Source: Oxalobacteraceae bacterium UBA7693 (GTDB taxonomy: Bacteria > Pseudomonadota > Gammaproteobacteria > Burkholderiales > Burkholderiaceae_D). Taken from it: a DNA stretch of 5,836 nt. The stretch lies in contig DLGN01000083.1 of the NCBI GenBank assembly GCA_002482715.1, positions 2,111-7,946 on the forward strand, read 5' to 3'. Positions 1-5,836 of the stretch are shown here, piece after piece. Below the pieces are notes generated by a model that made no database searches, was not told the DNA's origin, and worked only from the letters and a program-made list of their open reading frames with translations. The stretch's first letter is position 1. The number at the start of each line of letters is the position of its first letter. The translations under genes were made by a program, and so were the position numbers.

Positions 1-1887
1 AGTACCGAAAGAAACGCGGCCTAACATCGCTTTGCTTGGACGATAGCTAAGAGCGATCTTGGGATTAGTCGTATCGAGATTTTGTGAAGTCAATCCTGAC
101 AGTGGATCTTTAACACCTTTGTAGTGATCGTAACGTACCGCAAATTGCCCTTCCCATTCTTTGGTAAATGGCGCATTCACTTCTGCATAAAAACCAGCAA
201 TATCTCGTGAATTCGATGAATCTGCGAGCAATTCGTCGGAGCTAGAACGGTCGCCTTGCACGTCATTCGTTTTTAACGCCGCAGTCGATGTGAATTCCGT
301 TTTTTCACGACGTAATTCAGCACCGAGAGCCAGCATGACATCACCGCCCGCCATAGACATCAAGGAGCGAGTCAATTTACCGTCAAAACTATCACTCGTA
401 CCTTGAGAAATACGCGCAGCCCCCGAAATTTTAATCGAGTTCATAAATTTTTTGCCAGAGTCATCAGTTGGCGCGACGAACGGGTTATATAAGCCTTTAG
501 CGATACCATCCAGCAGTTTAGAACGGGATACCCAACCATCGATATCAAGATCTGTCGCTTCATTGACGCTATGGTTATAAGCCGTATCGTAATCCCAGCT
601 ACCAATACGACCATTGGCACCCAATACAATACGAGAACTTTCACTGGTGACCTCAGTGGTGCGACGTCCTGCGTCCGTTAAACGAAAGCGGAAATTGACA
701 GGCGTCGTGATACCCGTTTTGGCTTGCAGATCTTTAGGCAAATAAATACCCGTACTGGTGCCGTTGATGCTACCTGAGGTCGCAGGCGACGCAGCATACG
801 CTGTCACCGCTTTGCTCTTCAAGGCTTCGAAAAATAGTTGGTGATCATCCGACACCAAGAAAGTCGCGCGACCAATAAAACTTTGTTTTTCACTCTTTGG
901 ATAGACTTCCGAATCCCCCATGTAATTAAACGAACAGCCCTCCGTACCGCCTGGTCCAAGTGGACGAACAACATTCGGGCTGCCATCGACACAGGCAGCT
1001 TTACCAAAACTAACGCGTCGGCCTGGTGAAGGCAACCACTTACCGCCAGACCCAGAACCAAACAAGTAAGAAGAGTTATTGAGTGTGGCAAGCTGGGCTG
1101 CGCTTAAATCTACGTTGGCTGGAAAAGAGGTGCTCGATAACTGGGGTGATAAACGATCAGGCAAGCTGTATTCCTGCATAAACTTACGCTCTGAAGTAGC
1201 GAGGCGTTCCATTCGCTGAACATCTAAAGCACCAAATACATTAAAACGGTCTTTTCCAAGATCACCGAAGCCGCCAGAAATAGATGCGGTTTTTTTACCA
1301 CCACCACCTTCAGATGTATTTAACGCATAAACATTAATATCCGCACCTTGATAATCCTTACGAGTGATAAAGTTAATGACCCCGCCCATCGCATCCGTAC
1401 CGTAGATCGCTGAAGCACCATCCTTCAACACTTCCACGCGCTGAATCGCGCCAGCGGGAATACTATTTAGATCGACACCAGAGTTATCACCAGGGCTGGC
1501 AAAGTTGGCGAGCCGGCGACCATTGAGCAACACCAAGGTACTAGAGACACCCAGTCCACGCAGATTGGCGCCATTAAATCCACGCTGCCCACCCATCACA
1601 TCGCTAACGCTAGTGCCATCCGTGAGTCCGCCCACATTTGAAGATATCTTCTGCAGCAATTCAGCAGCCGTTGTCACCCCGGTCTTGTCAATATCTTCGC
1701 GTTTGATGGTTTCGATTGCCAATGCTGTTTCGCCTTCAATACGCTTGATGCTGGAACCTGTGACTTCGACACGTTGCAAAGATTGTGCGACAACGTTCGT
1801 GCTCAAGACGCTCAGAGCGAGTAATACTGCATGGGTGCATCGGGAACGGCGGAATACCAACGCCGCAGGCTTGCTGGCTAGTTTCAT
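1..1887 (-). CDS. TonB-dependent outer-membrane receptor, N-terminal 629 residues (cut by window edge)
   Basis: The reading frame is open from the ATG at 1887 to position 1 with no stop, so the C-terminal part of the barrel is missing. Receptors of this type usually run to about 850-1000 residues (from memory). Residues 1-34 form a signal peptide: a basic start, then the hydrophobic stretch AVLLALSVLS, with cleavage predicted after NVVA. The mature N-terminus QSLQRVEVTGSSIKR is typical of the substrate-importing receptor group common in beta- and gammaproteobacteria and probably contains the TonB-contact segment. The plug domain spans about residues 50-178, with landmarks ANLRGLG, LVLLNGRRL, IQRVEVLKDGASAIYGTDAMGGVINF. 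Beta-barrel strands follow. C299 and C318 sit in a predicted external loop and probably form a disulfide. It should carry a bulky substrate across the outer membrane using TonB energy. The divergent cyanophycinase operon suggests cyanophycin fragments as substrate, which is inference. The family call is secure; the ligand is not. Confidence 0.95.
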   Translation of the reverse strand, partial: MKLASKPAALVFRRSRCTHAVLLALSVLSTNVVAQSLQRVEVTGSSIKRIEGETALAIETIKREDIDKTGVTTAAELLQKISSNVGGLTDGTSVSDVMGGQRGFNGANLRGLGVSSTLVLLNGRRLANFASPGDNSGVDLNSIPAGAIQRVEVLKDGASAIYGTDAMGGVINFITRKDYQGADINVYALNTSEGGGGKKTASISGGFGDLGKDRFNVFGALDVQRMERLATSERKFMQEYSLPDRLSPQLSSTSFPANVDLSAAQLATLNNSSYLFGSGSGGKWLPSPGRRVSFGKAACVDGSPNVVRPLGPGGTEGCSFNYMGDSEVYPKSEKQSFIGRATFLVSDDHQLFFEALKSKAVTAYAASPATSGSINGTSTGIYLPKDLQAKTGITTPVNFRFRLTDAGRRTTEVTSESSRIVLGANGRIGSWDYDTAYNHSVNEATDLDIDGWVSRSKLLDGIAKGLYNPFVAPTDDSGKKFMNSIKISGAARISQGTSDSFDGKLTRSLMSMAGGDVMLALGAELRREKTEFTSTAALKTNDVQGDRSSSDELLADSSNSRDIAGFYAEVNAPFTKEWEGQFAVRYDHYKGVKDPLSGLTSQNLDTTNPKIALSYRPSKAMLGRVSFGT

Positions 1888-1895
1888 GCGAAAAA

Positions 1896-1900
1896 TCCTC
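1896..1900 (-). promoter_or_regulatory. Ribosome binding site of the TonB-dependent receptor
   Basis: The minus strand reads GAGGA followed by 8 bases (TTTTTCGC) and then ATG. This is a strong Shine-Dalgarno match at good spacing, and it fixes the receptor start at 1887 just ahead of a well-formed signal peptide. Confidence 0.8.
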
Positions 1901-1919
1901 GAAAATGTGTGTATTAGAC

Positions 1920-1936
1920 GCAAGCACCGTGCTTGC
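1920..1936. repeat. Perfect inverted repeat, 7-bp arms, in the receptor leader
   Basis: GCAAGCA-CCG-TGCTTGC is a perfect dyad with a 3-base centre, ending 33 bases from the receptor ATG. In RNA it would form a short GC-rich hairpin; in DNA it could be an operator. There is no U-tract after it in the receptor direction (TCTAATAC follows), so it is not an intrinsic terminator. The role is unknown. Confidence 0.6.
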
Positions 1937-1947
1937 AGTGCCACTGC
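1935..1947. repeat. Second palindrome, 6-bp arms, abutting the first
   Basis: GCAGTG-C-CACTGC is a perfect dyad with a single central base. Its left arm shares two bases (1935-1936) with the neighbouring palindrome, so the two structures compete for the same bases. The 1-base centre is too tight for an RNA hairpin without opening inner pairs, which favours a protein-binding site. TTGC and GCAA extend the symmetry outside the arms with a two-base offset. Confidence 0.5.
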
Positions 1948-1999
1948 GCAACTTTGGAACATCTTCAGTGTAAGCAGTGTTCAGTTTCTTGGGTTTCCT

Positions 2000-2027
2000 A
2001 TTATTCGATTGGGTCGCACAGTGAGAA
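2000..2027 (-). promoter_or_regulatory. Weak candidate sigma-70 promoter for the receptor
   Basis: On the minus strand TTCTCA (2022-2027, four of six matches to TTGACA) is followed after 16 bases by AATAAT (2000-2005, five of six matches to TATAAT). Transcription would start around 1990-1995, giving a leader of about 100 bases that includes both palindromes. The -35 is poor, so the promoter may need an activator or may not be real. Confidence 0.3.
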
Positions 2028-2090
2028 GCTGGTGTCGCATTCTTGCAATGTTGTTCGGTATAGAGTGTTGCAAACTTCCGACAGTGCGAC
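2013..2090. repeat. Three copies of TGCGAC, possible regulator sites
   Basis: GTCGCA lies on the plus strand at 2013-2018 and 2034-2039, exactly 21 bases (about two helical turns) apart, and its complement TGCGAC lies at 2085-2090. The first copy falls between the candidate -10 and -35 of the receptor and the second just upstream of the -35. The second and third copies extend to an inverted 7-mer, TGTCGCA (2033-2039) and TGCGACA (2085-2091). A transcription factor shared by the divergent units could bind here, which is inference from spacing alone. Confidence 0.35.
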
Positions 2091-2178
2091 ATGCATTTAC
2101 TAATGTGCGCAAAGAACACTCCCTACATGTCAGAAGAGGGCAGATTGATGGCAACATCCGCTTCAATGAGTTCTTAGC

Positions 2179-2184
2179 GAAAGG
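2179..2184 (+). promoter_or_regulatory. Ribosome binding site that supports a TTG start for the cyanophycinase
   Basis: GAAAGG lies 8 bases before the TTG at 2193. The frame is closed by a TAG at 2175-2177 and has no ATG or GTG between that stop and the signal peptide. TTG at 2193 is therefore the only start that combines a ribosome binding site with a complete signal peptide. Confidence 0.65.
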
Positions 2185-2192
2185 CCTATCCT

Positions 2193-3458
2193 TTGAAATC
2201 CCTAACTATATTGGCGCTGTTCGCAGCGAATTTAACAACTAATTTTGTCCACGCCGAACAAACTTCAACAAAACCTTCGTTCCAGCCAATACCAGGAATC
2301 GTTGTTCCTATGGGGGGAGCGGTGCGTGGCGATAATGACGAGTTGCGACAGCGCTTGGTAGATCTTGCCGGCGGTAAGGGGGCGAAATTTGTCGTCATTC
2401 CGACTTCCTCAGGAAATCCCATTGCAACAGGTGAAAACGCCGCACATGAACTCAGACGCCGTGGTGCGCAAGTAGAATTGCTGAAAATCGCACCGCTATG
2501 GCCAGGAGAAAATCTCGAGTCAGCGCGCCGCGCCGCAGCTGATCCTGACAATGTCGCAAAAATTCGCGCGGCGAATGGCGTGTACTTTACCGGTGGTGCG
2601 CAAGAACGTTATGCCGATGTGCTCAATCCAAATGGCGTGGCTTCGCCAGTGCTGCAAGCTGTACGTGAATTACAAGCACGTGGTGGTGTGGTAGTTGGAA
2701 CGAGCGCGGGTGCGGCGATTATGAGCAATGTCATGTTTCGTGATGCACTCAATCCACTATTAGTGCTCAAAGGCTTATTGAGAGATGGTAAAGAAATAGA
2801 ACGCGGCTTAGGATTTGCTGGTGAAGAAATTTTTATTGATCAACATTTTCTTAAACGCGGAAGAATTGGTCGCCTGCTCGCTGCCATGCTCGCCAAAGGT
2901 TATAAGATTGGTTTAGGCATCGATGAAAATACCGCTGCCGTGATTCGCGGCAGCGACGTCGAAATCGTCGGTGCTACCGGTGCACTTTTAATTGATCTGC
3001 GTGATGCGACGATAACACCAGGCCCCGTCAATGTGAGCAATATTCGCATTTCCTATCTGGATAATGGCGACCATTATGATTTAGCCAATGCACAAGCCAA
3101 TGTTTTTCCCGCTAAGCGCGGCAAAGGGGAACTAAAATTCAGGCAGCCTGGTTTTGTTCCTGAACTAGAAAATCCGCGTCGCGATTTCCCCGACATCTTG
3201 GGTGAAAACGCCATTCAACGTGCATTATCACAACTGGTAGATGGCAATCTCGATCACGTCATTGGTTTTGCGTTCAGTCTGCTTCCTGCCAAGGACGATC
3301 CCGCACCTGATCTCGGCTTTGAATTTTTGTTACGGCGGGATGAACGTACACGTGCTTGGGAGAGTACAGGCATCGACGGCAAAGACTATTCAGTATTTGA
3401 TGCGCGACTCGACGTGCGACCAATACGTATGAACACTCCACGCTACAAATCATGGTAA
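2193..3458 (+). CDS. cphE: Exported cyanophycinase (peptidase S51, CphE-like)
   Basis: Cyanophycinase cleaves cyanophycin to beta-Asp-Arg dipeptides. The 421-residue product starts at TTG with MKSLTILALFAANLTTNFVHA, a signal peptide with predicted cleavage before EQ, so it acts outside the cytoplasm. S51 landmarks appear in order: GIVVPMGGA (35-43) opening the glutaminase-like fold, FVVIPTSSG (66-74), YFTGGAQ (131-137), the nucleophile elbow GTSAGAA with Ser171, and IDQHFLKRGRIGRL (215-228), whose DQHF is characteristic of cyanophycinases and supplies the probable catalytic His218. LGIDENTA (241-248) follows. The core ends near residue 280; about 140 further residues, longer than cytoplasmic CphB, agree with my memory of secreted CphE enzymes of about 400 residues. 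Its stop overlaps the next gene, indicating one operon. Family and export are confident; the symbol cphE rests on the secreted form, not on close comparison. Confidence 0.93.
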   Translation: MKSLTILALFAANLTTNFVHAEQTSTKPSFQPIPGIVVPMGGAVRGDNDELRQRLVDLAGGKGAKFVVIPTSSGNPIATGENAAHELRRRGAQVELLKIAPLWPGENLESARRAAADPDNVAKIRAANGVYFTGGAQERYADVLNPNGVASPVLQAVRELQARGGVVVGTSAGAAIMSNVMFRDALNPLLVLKGLLRDGKEIERGLGFAGEEIFIDQHFLKRGRIGRLLAAMLAKGYKIGLGIDENTAAVIRGSDVEIVGATGALLIDLRDATITPGPVNVSNIRISYLDNGDHYDLANAQANVFPAKRGKGELKFRQPGFVPELENPRRDFPDILGENAIQRALSQLVDGNLDHVIGFAFSLLPAKDDPAPDLGFEFLLRRDERTRAWESTGIDGKDYSVFDARLDVRPIRMNTPRYKSW

Positions 3459-4783
3459 TGGCTATGCGAAACTTGCGACGATTCTGTCTGCTCATACTTT
3501 CCGCCGCACTATGCGCGCAGAGCGCTAGCCTCATGGCACAACAGCGTTTGCTTGATCACGCAATGCTGGATGTCGCTGCAGCACGCGGATTACCTGAAGT
3601 AATCAACTGGCGACGCGATTTACACGCACATCCAGAGCTCGCATTTCAAGAACATCGGACTGCGAACCTCGTCGCAACTGAGCTTGCGCGCATGGGCTAC
3701 GAAGTCCATCGTGGGGTAGCAGGAACTGGCGTTGTTGGCTTACTCAATACTGGCCGACCAGGCCGTGTACTTGCTTTACGCGCGGACATGGATGGTCTGC
3801 CTGTTGCGGAGGACACTGGCCTGCCGTTTGCGTCGAAACAACGAATCAAACAAGGCAACACCGAAGTCGCCTTAATGCATGCCTGTGGTCATGACATGCA
3901 TGTAGCGATGCTATTAGGTGCGGCGCGTGTACTCGCCGATCTGCGCGGACAACTTTCCGGTACAGTTAAACTGATATTTCAACCAGCAGAAGAAGGTGTC
4001 GCAAATGCGCCGAATGGCGCAGAGCGCATGGTGAAAGCAGGCGTCCTCGACAATCCTAAAGTCGATGCCATGTTCGGTTTGCATGTCGGCATCACGCCTC
4101 AACCAACCGGCACACTTTCGCTACGTACACGCGGCTTGATGGCAAGTAGTGATACCTTTGAGATCACCGTCAAAGGTCGCCAAACGCATGGCGCTTTACC
4201 ATGGAATGGCGTCGATCCGGTAGTGGTCGCGGCGCAGATCGTTTTAGGACTGCAATCTATCGTCAGCAGGCAAACCAATCTCACAGTTGCGCCTGCTGTC
4301 ATTACCGTTGGCACTATACATGGTGGGCAAAGAGCGAACATCGTTCCGGGCGAAGTCAAAATGAGTGGCACCATGCGTAGTTTTGATCCCACCATGCGCG
4401 ATCAGATGTTGGCACAACTTAAGCGTACCGCTGAGAACCTTGCGCTCGCTTCCAACGCGACAGCAGAAGTGAGCATTGATGCTGGTTATCCGGTGACATG
4501 GAATGATCCAGACCTCACCACAAAAATGCTGCCAAGTTTGCGCCGTGTAGCAGGTACTGCGGTACTGACGGACATACCGCCAACCACAACTTCTGAGGAT
4601 TTTTCTTTTTACGGACAACGTATCCCCACAATGTTATTTTTTCTCGGTGTCAACCCGCCTGGCACGCCCCCTGCAGACTGGGCACCGAACCATTCACCTC
4701 GTTTCAATCCTGACGAAGGTGCCTTACTGACTGGCGTACGTGCACTCGCTAGTCTGGCCGCTGATTATTTAACAGGGAACTGA
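3452..4783 (+). CDS. Exported M20-family metallo-amidohydrolase (M20D, amino-acid amidohydrolase/hippurate hydrolase type)
   Basis: M20D enzymes are two-metal hydrolases that remove acyl or aminoacyl groups from amino acids and small peptides. Visible motifs: WRRDLHAHPELAFQEHRT (53-70), LRADMDGLPV (109-118), MHACGHDMH (142-150), FQPAEEG (176-182), GLHVG (209-213), THGALPWNGVDP (245-256) in the dimerisation domain (about 230-345), TSEDFSFYG (380-388) and NHSPRF (413-418). Expected metal ligands C145, H147, E181, H211 and H414 and general base E180 are all present, so it should be active. Unlike most members it begins with a signal peptide (RNLRRFCLLILSAALCAQSA, cleavage near MAQ), placing it in the periplasm or outside. 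ATGs at 3452, 3458 and 3464 are all in frame; 3452 is the longest, 3458 overlaps the upstream TAA by one base. No Shine-Dalgarno sequence is visible, so translation is probably coupled to the cyanophycinase. A beta-Asp-Arg or related substrate is inferred from context only. Confidence 0.92.
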   Translation: MVMAMRNLRRFCLLILSAALCAQSASLMAQQRLLDHAMLDVAAARGLPEVINWRRDLHAHPELAFQEHRTANLVATELARMGYEVHRGVAGTGVVGLLNTGRPGRVLALRADMDGLPVAEDTGLPFASKQRIKQGNTEVALMHACGHDMHVAMLLGAARVLADLRGQLSGTVKLIFQPAEEGVANAPNGAERMVKAGVLDNPKVDAMFGLHVGITPQPTGTLSLRTRGLMASSDTFEITVKGRQTHGALPWNGVDPVVVAAQIVLGLQSIVSRQTNLTVAPAVITVGTIHGGQRANIVPGEVKMSGTMRSFDPTMRDQMLAQLKRTAENLALASNATAEVSIDAGYPVTWNDPDLTTKMLPSLRRVAGTAVLTDIPPTTTSEDFSFYGQRIPTMLFFLGVNPPGTPPADWAPNHSPRFNPDEGALLTGVRALASLAADYLTGN

Positions 4784-4791
4784 AACATCTC

Positions 4792-5836
4792 ATGGAACTC
4801 ATATCAATTCCCCTCCCCTCGCCTGCCGCAGGCACCAGTCGGGCGATGTCGTTTTTGCGATTTGGAAAAGAAGGAACTGGCCGCAAGGCTTATATTCAAG
4901 CATCACTTCATGCTGACGAACTACCCGGTATGCTGGTCGCTCACCACCTGAGGAATCAGCTTACCAAGCTTGAGCAGCAAGGTCAGCTACTTGGTGAAGT
5001 CATCTTAGTACCGACTGCAAATCCGATCGGACTCGCACAAACCTTGCTGGGCACTAGCCAAGGTCGCTTTGATCTGCGAACCGGACAAAATTTCAACCGC
5101 CTGTTTCACAATTTATCAGGAGAAGTACTGGAACGCGTGCAATCTCAACTAGGCTCTGATCCACACGCGAATCAGAAACTAATACGAACAGCGATTCGCG
5201 ATTATCTGAAAGAACAAACCACCATAGACGAGTTATCTGCACAACGACTGGCGCTAATGCGTCTCGCGGCCGATGCCGATGTGGTACTCGATTTACATTG
5301 CGACTGTGAATCGGTGCTACATCTCTATACCGGAACACCATTATGGGATCGCGTTGCACCACTGGCCGGATTGCTCGATGCGCGGGTCGCCTTACTGGAG
5401 ACGAATTCCGGCGATGACCCTTTTGACGAAGCTTGTTCACGAATTTGGTGGGACATTGCAGCCTTGGTTGGGCATGAATTTCCGATACCTTTAGCCTGTC
5501 TCGCGGTGACTGTTGAGTTACGCGGCTTTACCGACGTCAGTCACGACAACGCTGAACGCGATGCCAATGCATTAGTCGACTTTCTGCGCTTACAAGACAT
5601 CATTGCTGGCCCTTTATCACAAACCATACGACCCGCCTGCGAACCGACTCCGCTAGCTGGTTGCATACCGCTGGTCGCACCGTCAGCAGGACTAGTCGTC
5701 TACTTGCGAGAACTTGGCGAAACCGTCACAGCTGGAGACCCACTGATCGATCTGATTGATCCGGTGAGCGGTGAGGTGCAACAATTGTTGTCGCCAGTGG
5801 ATGGAATTTACTTTGCCCGCGAAAATCGTCGTTATG
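4792..5836 (+). CDS. Succinylglutamate desuccinylase/aspartoacylase-family zinc hydrolase (M14-like), cut at right edge
   Basis: 348 codons are visible and open at the edge. The family hydrolyses N-acyl amino acids such as succinylglutamate or acetylaspartate with one zinc. ASLHADELPG (37-46) gives zinc ligands H40 and E43; VVLDLHCD (164-171) gives H169; QNFNR (99-103) supplies the substrate-binding Arg103; VTVELRG (239-245) holds the likely catalytic Glu242. From about 285 on, LAGCIPLVAPSAGLVVYLRE and GETVTAGDPLIDLI look like the C-terminal beta domain of this family, resembling a biotinyl/lipoyl-type sandwich. There is no signal peptide, so the enzyme is cytoplasmic. It starts 8 bases after the M20 stop, with AGGG at 4774-4777 a distant ribosome binding site. 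No other arginine-succinyltransferase pathway gene is in view, which argues against true AstE. From memory, zinc-dependent beta-Asp-Arg dipeptidases (CphZ) occur in cyanophycin clusters; this could be one, unproven. Confidence 0.9.
   Translation, partial: MELISIPLPSPAAGTSRAMSFLRFGKEGTGRKAYIQASLHADELPGMLVAHHLRNQLTKLEQQGQLLGEVILVPTANPIGLAQTLLGTSQGRFDLRTGQNFNRLFHNLSGEVLERVQSQLGSDPHANQKLIRTAIRDYLKEQTTIDELSAQRLALMRLAADADVVLDLHCDCESVLHLYTGTPLWDRVAPLAGLLDARVALLETNSGDDPFDEACSRIWWDIAALVGHEFPIPLACLAVTVELRGFTDVSHDNAERDANALVDFLRLQDIIAGPLSQTIRPACEPTPLAGCIPLVAPSAGLVVYLRELGETVTAGDPLIDLIDPVSGEVQQLLSPVDGIYFARENRRY

Larger units (their letters stand above)
1888..2192. other. Divergent intergenic region between receptor and cyanophycinase operon
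   Basis: These 305 bases separate the two divergent start codons and must hold the control signals for both units. I see no credible gene in them: the frames crossing the region lack a ribosome binding site and family resemblance. They contain the receptor ribosome binding site, two abutting palindromes in its leader, a weak candidate promoter for the receptor, three copies of TGCGAC (two direct, one inverted), five plus-strand copies of CAGTG between 1936 and 2086, and two copies of the palindrome TTGCAA (2043-2048, 2068-2073). I found no convincing sigma-70 promoter for the rightward operon and no terminator. Confidence 0.8.

Noticed and set aside
1920..1936. Intrinsic terminator reading of the first palindrome
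   Set aside because: No T-run follows the dyad on either strand, and the position upstream of a start codon does not suit transcript end formation.
2030..2047. Possible sigma-54 promoter on the plus strand (TGG...TTGCA)
   Set aside because: The GG and GC are separated by 12 bases instead of the required 10, so it does not fit the -24/-12 rule.
2033..2091. Long-range stem combining TGTCGCA/TGCGACA with the two TTGCAA copies
   Set aside because: The inner gaps are unequal (3 against 11 bases) and TTGCAA is itself palindromic, so pairing is not distinctive. I keep only the TGCGAC element as a finding.
1736..2119. A 127-codon minus-strand frame over the receptor start
   Set aside because: It is a shifted-frame shadow of the receptor N-terminus and leader, with a Cys/His-rich low-quality sequence and no ribosome binding site.
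1505..2242. A 245-codon plus-strand reading frame
   Set aside because: It lies mostly antisense to the receptor signal peptide and plug, whose frame has many family motifs, and it also overlaps the cyanophycinase start. The product is rich in Arg, Ser and Cys with no recognisable domain.
2186..2551. A 121-codon minus-strand frame antisense to the cyanophycinase
   Set aside because: The opposite strand encodes conserved S51 motifs here; this frame is a by-product of its codon use.
4099..4618. Minus-strand frames of 98 and 124 codons inside the M20 gene
   Set aside because: Both are antisense to the conserved M20 dimerisation domain and lack their own features.
5093..5494. Short frames on both strands inside the AstE/AspA-like gene
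   Set aside because: They overlap the frame that carries the zinc motifs HADE and DLHCD, so they are shadows.
1..5836. Mobile element, CRISPR array, tRNA or rRNA
   Set aside because: I saw no transposase or integrase motifs, spaced direct repeats or structured RNA sequences; apart from the divergent intergenic region the window is coding.

Overview
The window looks like chromosomal DNA of a Gram-negative proteobacterium. It has roughly balanced GC by eye, a TonB-dependent outer-membrane receptor and exported hydrolases. The N-terminal style of the receptor (mature protein opening QSLQRVEVTGSSIKR) and the modest GC suggest a betaproteobacterium of the Oxalobacteraceae, such as Undibacterium; this is recognition by eye, not a database result.

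Layout: (1) Positions 1-1887, minus strand, hold the first 629 codons of a TonB-dependent receptor that runs off the left edge. (2) Positions 1888-2192 are a divergent intergenic region with a good ribosome binding site for the receptor, two abutting palindromes in its leader, a weak candidate promoter, a recurring TGCGAC element and the ribosome binding site of the rightward gene. (3) Positions 2193-3458, plus strand, encode an exported cyanophycinase (peptidase S51, CphE-like) starting at TTG. (4) Positions 3452-4783, plus, overlapping the previous gene, encode an M20 amidohydrolase/peptidase with a signal peptide. (5) From 4792 to the right edge, plus, 8 bp downstream, lies a succinylglutamate desuccinylase/aspartoacylase (AstE/AspA, M14-like) zinc hydrolase without a signal peptide, open at the edge.

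The three rightward genes are packed as an operon, divergent from the receptor. The best reading is a locus for scavenging external cyanophycin, a polymer with an aspartate backbone and arginine side chains. The secreted cyanophycinase would cut it to beta-Asp-Arg dipeptides, the receptor would bring products across the outer membrane, the exported M20 enzyme would act on dipeptides or related amides in the periplasm, and the AstE/AspA-like enzyme would act in the cytoplasm. The cyanophycinase assignment is strong. The substrates of the other three proteins are inferred from context.
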